A DNA stretch of 64,000 nt from Pseudomonadota bacterium (GCA_023423935.1 JAFAEQ010000078.1:124001-188000); one strand, 5' to 3'; shown: positions 15,899 through 25,349, numbered from the stretch's first letter. Notes: generated by a model from the sequence alone, not told the origin. Numbers and translations: made by a program.

Positions 15899-17031
15899 GC
15901 GGGCTGTCTGCCAGCGGTGTTGTCACGACTCAGAACAGCACCCTCCACCTTGTCATCCGCAATCACCGCGACACTCACACCATCGCGTACCTTCTGCGTG
16001 CCCTCGATGACGATGCGATCGCCCTCGGCAAGTCCGTCGACAACCTCGACTTCACCAGGACGCCTGCGCCCCGTACGCACTTCGACACGTACCGCCTTGT
16101 CGTCACGAACGGCGAAGACGAACTTGCGATCGCCCTCCGGCACGAGCGCCTGCTCGGGAATCAGCAGTGCGGGCGCTTCGGCACGCACCAGACGTACCGT
16201 CATGAGCATGCCCGGCTTGAGCCGGCCATCGCGATTGTCGATACGCGCACGCACGATCACGGCGCGGCTGACCGGGTCCAGACGGTTGTCGATGCTCGCC
16301 ACCTTGCCGGTGAAGGACTCTCCAGCATAGGCCGTCGTGCGGCCAGTGATCTCGAGCCCCGCACGCAGCTGCGCGAGAAACACTTCAGGAACGGAGAAAT
16401 CGAGCTTGATCACGCTCGTATCATCGAGCGTGGTGATGACGGTCGATGTGTTGACGAAACTGCCGACACTCACATTTCTCAGACCGACACGTCCGGCGAA
16501 TGGTGCGCGAATCAGGGTGTCGTTGAGCTGTGCGCGGGCCGCGGCGACCCGCGCTTCATTCATGCTCAGCGTGGCCTGAAGCTGATCGAGCTGCGCCTCC
16601 GAGAGCGCGCGGGTCGCGTAGAGTTCGCGGCTGCGATTGAACTGACTGCGACTGTCACGCAGCGCTGCCTCGGCTTCCGCAAGACTGGCCTTCGCCTGTT
16701 CGTTATCGAGCTCGACGAGCACATCGCCCGCCGCCACTTTCGCGCCTTCACGAAAGTGAATGGCGGTCACGCGATTCGCGATCTTCGCGGTGACGTCGAT
16801 GGCTTCGTTCGCCCGCGCTGTCCCGATGGCCTCCATGTCCTGCGCGAAGGGGCGAAAGCCTACTGTCGTGACTACGACGCTGATCGGACCGCCCCCGGCT
16901 GGACGCTGGGCCGGCGCACCTTTGGTGGTAGCACCCGGAGCATCCCCGCTCGATGCTGCAAACCAGCCGATACCGACGAAGGCCGCGAGCGCCACTGTTC
17001 CGATCGCAATATTGCGCACTGTTACAACCAT
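15895..17031 (-). CDS. RND periplasmic adaptor (membrane fusion protein)
   Basis: Periplasmic adaptor of about 378 residues linking the pump to an outer-membrane channel. The N-terminal hydrophobic anchor (IAIGTVALAAFVGIGWFAA) is followed by the lipoyl half-motifs (HFREGAKVAAGDVLVELD and IRAPFAGRVGLRNVSVG), a helical hairpin between them (AKASLAEAEAAL ... AQLDQLQATLSMNEARVAAARAQL) and a beta-barrel domain. The ATG at 17031 starts at MVVTVRN; a GTG at 17049 would add six residues. There is no lipobox Cys, so it is membrane-anchored rather than lipidated. First gene of the two-gene pump operon. Confidence 0.9.
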   Translation of the reverse strand: MVVTVRNIAIGTVALAAFVGIGWFAASSGDAPGATTKGAPAQRPAGGGPISVVVTTVGFRPFAQDMEAIGTARANEAIDVTAKIANRVTAIHFREGAKVAAGDVLVELDNEQAKASLAEAEAALRDSRSQFNRSRELYATRALSEAQLDQLQATLSMNEARVAAARAQLNDTLIRAPFAGRVGLRNVSVGSFVNTSTVITTLDDTSVIKLDFSVPEVFLAQLRAGLEITGRTTAYAGESFTGKVASIDNRLDPVSRAVIVRARIDNRDGRLKPGMLMTVRLVRAEAPALLIPEQALVPEGDRKFVFAVRDDKAVRVEVRTGRRRPGEVEVVDGLAEGDRIVIEGTQKVRDGVSVAVIADDKVEGAVLSRDNTAGRQPA

Positions 17032-17286
17032 CGAACGACTTGAGGGCACAGAGCCGCTGCCGGAACTTCGATCCGGCGGCAGTTCATGTGCCTGTTAGAG
17101 ATTACCGACCGCGGGGCCAGGGGACTGGATGTACGACCGAAGCGACAGTCGGGAGTTCATCATGCCCTGCAAACCTGCATCACGAAATCACAGATGCGCG
17201 AAACATGCCACCGCTTGAGTCCCACTCTGCGGGACTGCGGCCCCGGGCGACATGGCAGCAGGCAAAGAATGGTTCCCCCCAACGAA

Positions 17287-18231
17287 TCAGAGCGGCTCTG
17301 CGTCCGATGCGTCCTGAATTCCCTCGAACAGAGCCGTGCTCAGGTACCGCTCACCCGTGTCGGGGAGCATCGCCAGGATCACCGAATCGTTCGGCGCTTT
17401 CTGAGCGACTTTGAGGGCCGCGGCGAAGGTGCCTCCGGAGGAAATGCCACAGAAAATGCCTTCTTTGGCGGCGAGATTGCGCGAAGCCTGAATGGCTTCT
17501 TCATCGGTCACCGGGATGATTTCGTCCGGCACTTCACGGTTGAGAACCTTCGGCACGAAATCCGGTGTCCAGCCCTGGATCTTGTGAGGTTTGAATTCGG
17601 CACCGCTCAGAAGCGACGCGGACGCCGGCTCGGTGACGATGACCTTGGTCTGCGGCCGGGCCTTCTTGATCATTTCGCCCGCTCCCGTGAGCGTGCCGCC
17701 GGTACCCCACCCCGTCACCCAGAAATCCAGACGCTTGCCGGCGAAGTCGCTCAGGATTTCCGGCCCCGTGGTGTTGCGGTGATATTCGGGATTGGCCAGG
17801 TTCTCGAACTGCCGCGCCAGGAACCAGCCGTTCTTTTGCGCGAGCTCTTCGGCCTTGCGCACCATGCCCGATCCGCGTTCGGCGGCCGGCGTCAGAATCA
17901 CCTTCGCGCCCAGCATCCGCATGATCTTGCGCCGTTCGATCGAGAACGTTTCGACCATCACGGCGACGAACGGGTAGCCCTTGGCCGCGCACACCATGGC
18001 GAGGGCGATACCGGTATTGCCGGAGGTCGCTTCGCAAACGGTCTGGCCCGGTTTGAGAACACCACGGCGCTCCGCATCCTCGATGACCGCAATGGCGAGG
18101 CGGTCCTTGACCGAGGAAAGCGGGTTGAAGAACTCGCATTTCACGTACATCGTCACATTCGCGGGAGCGAGGCGATTGATGCGAACGATGGGAGTGCGGC
18201 CGATGGTGCCGAGAATGCTGTCGTAAATCAT
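17287..18231 (-). CDS. cysK: Cysteine synthase A (O-acetylserine sulfhydrylase)
   Basis: PLP enzyme that makes cysteine from O-acetylserine and sulfide. The PLP lysine is Lys42 in NPLSSVKDRL; the substrate loop TSGNTG, the phosphate-binding GWGTGGTLTG and the C-terminal GISSGG are all present, with the MLPDTGERYLST ending typical of CysK. It is about 314 residues. The ATG at 18231 is chosen; a GTG nine bases upstream is possible. It lies 100 bp downstream of phaC on the same strand. No CysB-type or other control site was recognised. The 237-bp spacer towards the efflux operon holds an AGTCCC/GGGACT hairpin (about 17217-17235) without a U-tract. Confidence 0.93.
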   Translation of the reverse strand: MIYDSILGTIGRTPIVRINRLAPANVTMYVKCEFFNPLSSVKDRLAIAVIEDAERRGVLKPGQTVCEATSGNTGIALAMVCAAKGYPFVAVMVETFSIERRKIMRMLGAKVILTPAAERGSGMVRKAEELAQKNGWFLARQFENLANPEYHRNTTGPEILSDFAGKRLDFWVTGWGTGGTLTGAGEMIKKARPQTKVIVTEPASASLLSGAEFKPHKIQGWTPDFVPKVLNREVPDEIIPVTDEEAIQASRNLAAKEGIFCGISSGGTFAAALKVAQKAPNDSVILAMLPDTGERYLSTALFEGIQDASDAEPL

Positions 18232-18331
18232 AGGTGTCACTGACCGATCAACGCGTTAGGGTAAAACCGCAACGGCAATGTACTCGTCACCTAGCCTCAA
18301 GAACAGAGCCGAACGGCATAGCCCCATAACC

Positions 18332-19417
18332 CTACGGCCGACCGTCGCGCTTTTTCAGCCACTGCGCAATCCGACCGGGCACTTCGCGCTGTGCAGCACC
18401 GCTGACATAGATGCCGATGTGACCGCCGTCGAAGGCATAGCTTTCGTAGTCGCGTGAGCCGATGTGTTTCTCGAGCGGAATGCTCGCGGATGGCGGGACC
18501 AGATGGTCCTGCGAGGCATAAACGTTGAACACCGGCACCTTGATGTCCTTGAGCCTCACCGGCTGACCCTCCAACTGGAGCGTCCCCTCGATGAGCCGGT
18601 TCTCGCGGATGAACCATCGCATGAACTGCCGGAACATCTCGCCGGGCTGATCGGGGCTGTCGAAGATCCATTTTTCCATCCGCACGAAGTTCTCGAGCAC
18701 GCGAGGGTTGTCGATGTGGTCGAGCAGGTCGATGTATTTCTTGCCCCCAAGCCTGAACGGCTGCATGCCCAGGAACAGCGAGTTGAGCAACGAACCGGGA
18801 ATGTTGCCGAGCGTGTCGACCATCGCATCGATATCGACATGTTCGCTCCATTTCGAGAGCAGGTTGTCGGGCGTGCGGAAATCGACCGGAGTGACCATCG
18901 TGACCAGATTGCGCACCTCGTCACCGTGTAGTGTCGTGTAGCACAGACTCAACGTGCCGCCCTGACAGACGCCCAGCAGATTGACGCGCGCGCGCTCGCT
19001 GGTGCGCTTTACGGCGGATACGCAACGATGCAGATACCCGTTCACGTAGTCATCGACGGTGAGATAGCGGTCGGCGCCGTCGGGGTAGCCCCAGTCGATG
19101 AGATAGACATCGACGCCGCGACTCAGCAGGCCACGGATCAACGACCGATCGGGCTGCAGATCGAGCATGTAGGGACGATTCACCAGCGCGTAGCAGATGA
19201 CGAGCGGCACGCGCACCCGGTCTTTGGCTGCGATGTCCTCGAAGGGCGTGTAGCGGTACAGCGCGACTTTGTCTTCGCGATAGATCTCGGTCTTGGCCGT
19301 GGCCCCGATCTGGACATCGCCGCAACCGGCGAGCGCCTGCAGTCCGCGACCCAGCCGCTGAGTGAAGGCTTCCGCTTCTTTCACGAATTGCTGCTGATCG
19401 AATTTGATGCCGCTCAT
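18332..19417 (-). CDS. phaC: Class III PHA synthase catalytic subunit PhaC
   Basis: Polymerises (R)-3-hydroxyacyl-CoA into polyhydroxyalkanoate granules together with PhaE. At 361 residues it has the class III size. The lipase-like box is GVCQGG with nucleophile Cys151; the Asp is in NVYASQDHLVPP and the His in FDGGHIGIYVSG, spaced as in the Allochromatium vinosum enzyme. The conserved VYLIDWGYPDGADRY block is present. Its start overlaps the phaE stop by 4 bp, coupling the subunits. Confidence 0.95.
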   Translation of the reverse strand: MSGIKFDQQQFVKEAEAFTQRLGRGLQALAGCGDVQIGATAKTEIYREDKVALYRYTPFEDIAAKDRVRVPLVICYALVNRPYMLDLQPDRSLIRGLLSRGVDVYLIDWGYPDGADRYLTVDDYVNGYLHRCVSAVKRTSERARVNLLGVCQGGTLSLCYTTLHGDEVRNLVTMVTPVDFRTPDNLLSKWSEHVDIDAMVDTLGNIPGSLLNSLFLGMQPFRLGGKKYIDLLDHIDNPRVLENFVRMEKWIFDSPDQPGEMFRQFMRWFIRENRLIEGTLQLEGQPVRLKDIKVPVFNVYASQDHLVPPSASIPLEKHIGSRDYESYAFDGGHIGIYVSGAAQREVPGRIAQWLKKRDGRP

Positions 19418-20241
19418 CGACGTGCTCCGGCGGCCCGCCTTCGCGTCGCGCTGACTTTGGCTTTCGAGCGCGATGCCGGGGCAGCCGGACGCTCACTTTG
19501 CAGCTGAGCGATGGTTCGCTTGAGATCGCGGACCTGCAGATGAAGAGAATTGAGCTCGGCACGGGTCGGCAGATCGAACTGACGAAGCGCGTGCTCGATC
19601 AATTTCTGCTGGTGCGCGCGCAACTTCACCGTCGCATTGCCGAGATCCGCTTGCAGTTTTGCAAACGTATCCGTCCGCGCGAGCTTCGCGTAGATCTCTT
19701 CAGAGCACTCGACCCACAGGTCATACAACTCGCGGAAGGTTCCGACGTTGACTGCGCTTCCGTCGGATTGCTTCAGTTTGGCCTCCAGCAGATCGAGTGC
19801 ATCGCGATGGAGCTTTAGCAGCACTGCGCGCAGTTCCTGCTCGTGCAGATGACATTCGGCTTGGGCGGCGGCGAGATCGCGCCACAGCTGAATCTGCTCG
19901 CTTGCGATTCCCAGGGATGGCAGACGCTGAGCGAGTTCGGCGAGGTTGGCAGTGGCCGCCTGACGTGTGGTGTCGAGGCTCTCCCATGTCGTGCGCCAGA
20001 CCTGCAGCAGTTCCTCACCGAACACGAACGGCTGAAACGGCGGGGCCTCCGCATTGCCAGTCGCATTCCCTGCTGCGCTTTTCATGGCTTCCAGATAACT
20101 ATCGGCGGCTGCTCGCCAGGGTTCGCTCGCGCCCTTTTTTGAATCCGAGGCCCCTTTCGCCCCGGATGCGCGCTCGAGCGCCGCGCGCTGCTGCTCGAGC
20201 CAGCTGTTGACCCAGTTTTCGTTCGACTGCGAATCCGTCAT
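19414..20241 (-). CDS. phaE: Class III PHA synthase subunit PhaE
   Basis: Non-catalytic partner of class III PhaC, 275 residues, rich in alpha helix, with the family core (VWRTTWESLDTTRQ, LRAVLLKLHRDALDLLEAKL, YDLWVECSEEIYAKLARTD) and a coiled-coil (ELNSLHLQVRDLKRTIAQLQ). The last 25 residues are basic (RSKAKVSATRRRAAGARR) and may contact the granule surface, phasin-like proteins or DNA. It is the promoter-proximal gene of phaEC and is divergent from phaR across 213 bp. Confidence 0.92.
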   Translation of the reverse strand: MTDSQSNENWVNSWLEQQRAALERASGAKGASDSKKGASEPWRAAADSYLEAMKSAAGNATGNAEAPPFQPFVFGEELLQVWRTTWESLDTTRQAATANLAELAQRLPSLGIASEQIQLWRDLAAAQAECHLHEQELRAVLLKLHRDALDLLEAKLKQSDGSAVNVGTFRELYDLWVECSEEIYAKLARTDTFAKLQADLGNATVKLRAHQQKLIEHALRQFDLPTRAELNSLHLQVRDLKRTIAQLQSERPAAPASRSKAKVSATRRRAAGARR

Positions 20242-20454
20242 CCCTTGCCCCGTTGACTGTCACTTCCCCTGATGCGTCGCAAGACATTCCGCGGCCTGCG
20301 GCCGAATTGACCGGGCCTCACGTGTGTTGCGGCGCCAAAATGTGGCCGCTACAGTACGCCGCCTCGGAAGTGCACGATTACCGGCGCGCATTCTCCCAGA
20401 AATCCGCGTCCCTCAACCGTCAAAGAGGTGCGACTGCCCGCGGCAGCAAAGAAC
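20242..20454. promoter_or_regulatory. Divergent phaE / phaR intergenic region
   Basis: This 213-bp spacer must carry the promoters for phaEC (minus) and phaR (plus). It contains CCGCGGCCTGCGG and a CACGTG palindrome near 20318. PhaR is known in other bacteria to bind upstream of PHA genes including its own, so operators are expected here, but I could not pick out a definite site or promoter by eye. Confidence 0.4.
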
Positions 20455-20967
20455 ATGAGCGAACGCGTCATCAAGAAGTATGCGAATCGGCGCCTTTACG
20501 ACGCCTCGCAGAGCCGCCATGTCACCCTCGAAGACATTCGCAACATGATCGTCGCGGGAGAGAAGATCCGGGTCGTCGAAGACAAGACGAACGAGGACAT
20601 CACTCGCCTGATCCTGCTGCAGGTGATCGCGGATCAGGAACAGTTCGGCCGTCCCATCCTTTCCACTCCACTGCTCGAATCGCTGATCCGTTTCTACGGC
20701 AACTCGCTCCAGGGTTTTCTGAGCACGTATCTGGAGAAGAGCGTCGAGACATTCATGCGTCAGCAGGAAGTCGTTCAGAATCAGCTCGCGCGCATGATGA
20801 CCAATGCTCCGATGGCCGCCATGTCGGAGATCGCGCGTCAGAACCTGGAGATGTGGTCGCGTATGCAGGAATCCATGTTGCAGGCATTCTCGCCGCCAGC
20901 ACGCGAAACCCGCACGCCGCCGCCTCCCGAGCCGGAGTCGGACGACCCCAAAGAAGAACCGCGCTAG
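20455..20967 (+). CDS. phaR: PHA synthesis transcriptional repressor PhaR
   Basis: DNA- and granule-binding repressor of PHA genes, 170 residues. The N-terminal PHB/PHA accumulation regulator domain is unmistakable (VIKKYANRRLYDASQSRHVTLEDI), followed by the second domain (LLESLIRFYGNSLQGFLSTYLEKSVETF). The C-terminus is Pro/Glu-rich and likely disordered. The ATG at 20455 fits the family N-terminus; a GTG at 20428 would add nine residues. It is divergent from phaEC, and glgA follows 41 bp downstream on the same strand, so PHA control and glycogen synthesis may share a transcript. Confidence 0.94.
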   Translation: MSERVIKKYANRRLYDASQSRHVTLEDIRNMIVAGEKIRVVEDKTNEDITRLILLQVIADQEQFGRPILSTPLLESLIRFYGNSLQGFLSTYLEKSVETFMRQQEVVQNQLARMMTNAPMAAMSEIARQNLEMWSRMQESMLQAFSPPARETRTPPPPEPESDDPKEEPR

Positions 20968-21008
20968 CCCCAATCGCGGCCGCCCACATCGAACTCGTCG
21001 GGACCTGC

Positions 21009-22463
21009 ATGGCCATCCGCATCTGTTTCATTGCCTCCGAAGTGGCTCCTCTAGCGAAGACGGGCGGACTTGCCGACGTCGCGGGCGCACTGCCGCGTTA
21101 TCTGCATAAGCAGGGCCATGACATTCGCGTGTTCATGCCGCTGTACTCGCAGGTTGGCGCGACGGGCCTGAACACCAGGGCCGTTGCAAGCGTGCAGAAC
21201 GTCGAACTGAGTCTCGGAGCGCACCGCTACGTCTTTTCGCTGCTCGAGGCCCAGCTGCCCGGATCCACCATGCCGATCTATCTGGTGCATTGCCCCGCCG
21301 TGTTCGACCGCCCGACGCTCTACACGAGCGGCCCGGATGAACATCTGCGCTTCCTCGTCCTGCAACGCGCGGCGCTCGAATCCTGTCAGCGCATGGTGTT
21401 TGCACCTCAAATCGTCCATTGCAACGACTGGCACACGGGACTCGTGCCGCTGATGCTCAAGTCGTTGTACGCATGGGACCAGCTGTTCGCCGCGTCCCGC
21501 ACGGTCATGTCGATTCACAACATCGGCTATCAGGGCGTCTTCGCGGGCGGTACTGCTTACGACGTGGGCGGCGAGATCGGCTGGCTGCTCGCCGATGGCG
21601 ATCGTCATGCGGGTCAGATCAACTGGCTGCGCGAAGGTGTGCGACACGCGCATCGCGTAACGACAGTGAGCCCCACTTATGCGCAGGAAATCTGCACACC
21701 CGAAGGCGGTCACGGCCTCGACCTCGATCTGCGCGCTCGGTGGGACGGTGTCGTCGGCATCCTCAACGGTGTCGATTACAGCGAATGGAATCCGCAGACC
21801 GACCGTTATCTCAAACACCGGTACGGCCCGCAGGATCTGTCGGGCAAAGCGGCCACCAAGCGCTCGCTCCTCGATTGGATGAACCTCACGCTACCCGAGT
21901 CCGCTCCGCTCATGGGCATGGTCACGCGGCTCACCCCGCAGAAAGGGATCGATCTGCTCTTCGATGCACTCCCCGAAGCGCTCGCCTCCCGCGAATGCGG
22001 TCTGGTGGCGCTCGGCAGCGGCGAATGGCGGTACGAGAGCTTTCTGGCCGATCTACAGCGGCGCTTCCCCGATCGCGTCGTGTTTCATCGCGGCTACAAC
22101 GAGGAACTCGCGCATCTCATCGAAGCCGCCAGCGACACGTTCGTGATGCCCTCGATGTACGAGCCGTGCGGCCTGAATCAGATGTACAGCCTGAAGTACG
22201 GCACACCGCCGATCGTGCGCAAGACCGGCGGCCTCGCCGACTCAGTGCAGATGTGGGATCCGAACACGCGTCAAGGCACCGGCATCGTCTTCAACGACTT
22301 CGACGTCCCCGCCATGCGCTGGGCCATCCACACAGCCCTCGATCTTTTCAAGGACCGTGACGCCTGGCACCAGATGATGCTCAACGGAATGGCGAAGGAT
22401 TATTCGTGGGACGCGCAGGGGAAGGAGTATGAGCAGCTGTATGAGCAGCTCATACACCAATGA
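21009..22463 (+). CDS. glgA: Glycogen synthase GlgA (ADP-glucose type)
   Basis: GT5 glycosyltransferase that extends alpha-1,4-glucan from ADP-glucose, 484 residues (E. coli 477). The ADP-glucose-binding KTGGLADV begins at Lys17; HCNDWHTGLVP, SIHNIGYQGVF, VTRLTPQKGIDLL, and the C-terminal PSMYEPCGLNQMYSLKYGTPPIVRKTGGLADSV are all intact. The ATG at 21009 (MAIRICFIASE) is chosen because translation upstream overlaps phaR in another frame. The gene ends directly in the heptad array C and converges on the LEA-type gene. Confidence 0.96.
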   Translation: MAIRICFIASEVAPLAKTGGLADVAGALPRYLHKQGHDIRVFMPLYSQVGATGLNTRAVASVQNVELSLGAHRYVFSLLEAQLPGSTMPIYLVHCPAVFDRPTLYTSGPDEHLRFLVLQRAALESCQRMVFAPQIVHCNDWHTGLVPLMLKSLYAWDQLFAASRTVMSIHNIGYQGVFAGGTAYDVGGEIGWLLADGDRHAGQINWLREGVRHAHRVTTVSPTYAQEICTPEGGHGLDLDLRARWDGVVGILNGVDYSEWNPQTDRYLKHRYGPQDLSGKAATKRSLLDWMNLTLPESAPLMGMVTRLTPQKGIDLLFDALPEALASRECGLVALGSGEWRYESFLADLQRRFPDRVVFHRGYNEELAHLIEAASDTFVMPSMYEPCGLNQMYSLKYGTPPIVRKTGGLADSVQMWDPNTRQGTGIVFNDFDVPAMRWAIHTALDLFKDRDAWHQMMLNGMAKDYSWDAQGKEYEQLYEQLIHQ

Positions 22464-22567
22464 ATAATGAGCAATGAGTAGTGAGTAACGCAGAGCGATG
22501 ACACGGGCCATCAGCGTGCGGGTCCGTTACTCCGCATTGCTCATTACTAATTACTAACTACTCATTG
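22461..22567. repeat. Heptad-repeat inverted array C
   Basis: Left-arm heptads TGAATAA TGAGCAA TGAGTAG TGAGTAA run from the glgA stop (22461-22488). The right arm (22524-22567) holds the complementary series, including CGTTACTC, ATTGCTCATTACTAATTAC and CTACTCATTG. GAGTAACG and CGTTACTC are an exact 8-bp inverted pair flanking about 35 bp that itself contains CACG/CGTG. The array fills the spacer between the convergent glgA and LEA-type genes. Confidence 0.88.
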
Positions 22568-22573
22568 ATCCCG

Positions 22574-23047
22574 CTAGCGGATCGTCGCGAGATCCACCAT
22601 TCCGCTTTCCTGGAAGGGGATCTTTCGTACGAGGCCTGATTCGAGCAGAACCTTGCCTTCGAGGACGTACTCCACCTGGCTCTTGCCGTTGAGGCGGCTG
22701 AGAAGGCGGCCGACGCTGCTCACGAAGTTCGTACGGACCGTCAGATCGAATTCGGTCTCTCCCGAGGCTGGCACCGTGAACGGTCTGGCGCTGGTTCCTT
22801 CGGCAAATGAATCGCCCTGCAGGAACAGCTGATATTCGATCGCCTTGATCGGCAACGGACGATCGTTCGGATTCTCCACACTCAGGCGCACCAGAAAGTT
22901 CTGACTGAAGATGTCGCCCGAAGTCATGGCGACACGTATCAGGGACAGGCGCGGCGCCTCGAGCTTGGGCGCAAGTGAGCTGCAGGATGCCAGCACGGCC
23001 AGCAGCGACAGCAACGCAGTCGCGCGCAGTAGGGCGATCGGTTTCAT
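22574..23047 (-). CDS. LEA type 2 (WHy-like) lipoprotein
   Basis: A 157-residue lipoprotein: signal AIALLRATALLSLLAVLASC with lipidated Cys, then a single LEA14/WHy-type beta-sandwich with the family pattern FLVRLSVENPNDRPLPIKAIEYQ and SARPFTVPASGETEFDLTV. Such domains occur in stress and desiccation proteins and in many proteobacterial lipoproteins of unknown role. The ATG at 23047 places the signal peptide correctly; an upstream ATG at 23086 adds 13 residues. It sits 48 bp downstream of glgC on the same strand. Confidence 0.82.
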   Translation of the reverse strand: MKPIALLRATALLSLLAVLASCSSLAPKLEAPRLSLIRVAMTSGDIFSQNFLVRLSVENPNDRPLPIKAIEYQLFLQGDSFAEGTSARPFTVPASGETEFDLTVRTNFVSSVGRLLSRLNGKSQVEYVLEGKVLLESGLVRKIPFQESGMVDLATIR

Positions 23048-23095
23048 GGACTTCCTCGACTTCCCGCCCCCGCGGGAAGTCATCAAATGTTGCGG

Positions 23096-24415
23096 CTATT
23101 TTCGCAGGCGCATGGCCATGTCGCGAGTGACGAGTGCCACCCCTTTCTCGCTGATGTAGAAGCGGCGCGCATCCTCTTCGGGATTGACGCCGATCTCCGC
23201 GCCGTCGGGCACCACGCAGCCAGTATCGATGATCGCGCGCTTGATCACGCAATTCTTACCGACGCGCACGTCGGGAAAGAGAACCGACCGCTCGACGTAG
23301 CTGCGCTCATCGACGCGCACGTTCGAGAACATGAGCGACTGATTCACATGCGCGCCGGAGACGATGCAGCCGCCCGACACCATGGAGTTCACCGCCATGC
23401 CGGTACGACCCTGCTCGTCGAGCACGAACTTCGCGGGCGGGTACTGGCGCTGATAGGTCCAGATCGGCCATTGCTCGTCGTAGATGTTGAGCTCGGGATT
23501 GATGTGCACGAGCTCCATGTTGGCTTCATAGAACGCATCCACCGTACCGACGTCGCGCCAGTACTGCTGTACCCGCGTATGGGTGTCGCGAAACGGATAG
23601 GCGTAGACCTTCAGGTGCTTCAAGGCATCCGGAATGATGTTCCGACCGAAATCATGGTTCGTATCGGAACGCTGGGCATTCTCCTCGAGCAGCCGGTAAA
23701 GCAGATTCGCCTTGAATACGTAGATGCCCATCGAACCCAGCGCGCAGTGTTCGCGGCCGGGAATCCCTTCCGGATCCTTCGGTTTCTCGGCGAACCGGAT
23801 GATGCGCATGGTTTCATCCACGGTCATCACGCCGAAGCTCGTCGCCTCTTCACGCGGAACCTCCACCACGCCGACGGTGATGTCCGCCTTCTTCTCCACG
23901 TGCGCGGCCAGCATCGGGCCGTAATCCATCTTGTAGATGTGGTCGCCCGCGAGGACCAGGATATGGCGCGGATGATGGAGGCGGAGAATCTGCAGATTCT
24001 GATAGAGCGCATCGGCCGTGCCGCGATACCACATCTCCCCCAGCTGCTGCTGGGCCGGGATGATCTCGACGAACTCGCCGACTTCGCCGCGCAGATAACT
24101 CCAGCCGCGCTGGATGTGCTGGATGAGCGAATGCGCCTTGTACTGGGTCAGCACCGAAATGCGACGGATACCCGAGTTCACGCAGTTCGACAGGACGAAA
24201 TCGACGATGCGGAACTTGCCGCCGAACGGGGTCGCGGGCTTACAGCGGTAGTCGGTGAGGTGCTTGAGTCGTTCACCGCGCCCACCGGCCATGATGACGG
24301 CCAGGGTGCTGCGGGTGATGCGGCTGACGTAGCGTTTCGGGGCTCCTTGCTTCGGGCCCTCTGAACTTCGGGAGCGGAGGGACTCGCGGGCCGGCGTCGC
24401 TGCGTCATCTGCCAT
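23096..24415 (-). CDS. glgC: Glucose-1-phosphate adenylyltransferase GlgC
   Basis: Makes ADP-glucose from ATP and glucose-1-phosphate, the committed and allosterically controlled step of glycogen synthesis. It has 439 residues: N-terminal nucleotidyltransferase with LAVIMAGGRGERLKHLTDYRCKP, FRIVDFVLSNCVNSGIRRI, WYRGTADAL, and the glucose-1-P site FAEKPKDP; the C-terminal left-handed beta-helix follows (INPELNIYDEQWPIWTYQ). The ATG at 24415 fits, with AAGAG upstream. A basic N-terminal extension of about 35 residues precedes the catalytic core. Transcription is towards glgA, with the LEA lipoprotein in between. Confidence 0.95.
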   Translation of the reverse strand: MADDAATPARESLRSRSSEGPKQGAPKRYVSRITRSTLAVIMAGGRGERLKHLTDYRCKPATPFGGKFRIVDFVLSNCVNSGIRRISVLTQYKAHSLIQHIQRGWSYLRGEVGEFVEIIPAQQQLGEMWYRGTADALYQNLQILRLHHPRHILVLAGDHIYKMDYGPMLAAHVEKKADITVGVVEVPREEATSFGVMTVDETMRIIRFAEKPKDPEGIPGREHCALGSMGIYVFKANLLYRLLEENAQRSDTNHDFGRNIIPDALKHLKVYAYPFRDTHTRVQQYWRDVGTVDAFYEANMELVHINPELNIYDEQWPIWTYQRQYPPAKFVLDEQGRTGMAVNSMVSGGCIVSGAHVNQSLMFSNVRVDERSYVERSVLFPDVRVGKNCVIKRAIIDTGCVVPDGAEIGVNPEEDARRFYISEKGVALVTRDMAMRLRK

Positions 24416-24610
24416 ATTGGTATTGCTCTTGGTCGACAACTGTGAAGTCGATAACACGGGGCCCATGTTATCTGACGCATGGCGCTTTGCACCGTTCCGT
24501 CGCTTGCTAGGACGACGGTCGTTGGGCATTGTGCCGGAAAGGTGCGCAGATGGACCTGTTAGCAATACTTCGCGCTGGCCGCGGCGGTTCCGGAACTCCA
24601 GATCCTCAGA

Positions 24611-25345
24611 ATGTCGACTGACCTCCTCGACCAAGTCCTCGTGAGTGACGCTCACCGTCCCTTCGGGCATTGCTTCTCCTCGTTGAGCTGGTCCGGCTTC
24701 ACCCAGCGCTGCCGGGACCACGTACTACTGTGCACGTTCGTCCTACTGCTCACTTGCAAGGTCTGTGCTCAAACCCCTGCCGATACGTCGAGTGACTCAT
24801 CTGCAGGCGATGCGCAGGCGTCCGCCGCGACTGCCTGCCTTGCGGACGGCACCGGTTTTCTGCGTGCACGCCTGCGCGGCTCCATCGATTCGGAGCTCGA
24901 TTGGGGCAACGACTCGACAGATTGCACTGGAGCCGTGCGGCCGACGGACGGCGGCATTCGCCTGAAGTTCACAGGCACCTTGGAGGGACCCGACCCATCC
25001 CGTCTGGTTCTCCTGTTCGGCGTGGCGCCGCTGCGTGAAGGTGTCGATGCCCGGACGGTCCCCGTGAATGTCACGGTGATCCGCGAAGGCACCGGTGAGT
25101 TCTATGGCACCCAGGGCGACGACAAGTGCACGCTCGATGAAGTGAAACAGGTGCCGCTGCAAGGCATTCCGCGCCGGGAGCGCAGCTATCGAATCAGTGC
25201 CCGCGGCTTCTGTACTGAGCCGGCGCGTTCGATCCAGGGCGCAGGTGCAGTTCTGATTTCACGATTCGATTTCGCCGGTCGCGTAGATTTCGGCGCGGAA
25301 GAAAGCGACAGCGATCCGCTCGTTCCCATTACACAAACTCATTGA
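24611..25345 (+). CDS. Unknown secreted protein next to DUF192 gene
   Basis: Not recognised. A hydrophobic segment (VLLCTFVLLLTC, about residues 38-49 from this start) followed by CAQTPAD looks like a signal peptide with cleavage after CAQ. The ATG at 24611 may therefore be too early; a TTG at 24683 would give a normal-length signal. The mature part has four Cys in a compact beta-rich region (ATACLADG, DCTGAV, DKCTLDE, GFCTEPAR), suggesting two disulfides in the periplasm. The stop lies 4 bp before the DUF192 gene, which lacks its own Shine-Dalgarno sequence, so the two are probably translationally coupled. Confidence 0.6.
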   Translation: MSTDLLDQVLVSDAHRPFGHCFSSLSWSGFTQRCRDHVLLCTFVLLLTCKVCAQTPADTSSDSSAGDAQASAATACLADGTGFLRARLRGSIDSELDWGNDSTDCTGAVRPTDGGIRLKFTGTLEGPDPSRLVLLFGVAPLREGVDARTVPVNVTVIREGTGEFYGTQGDDKCTLDEVKQVPLQGIPRRERSYRISARGFCTEPARSIQGAGAVLISRFDFAGRVDFGAEESDSDPLVPITQTH

Positions 25346-25349
25346 TCCC

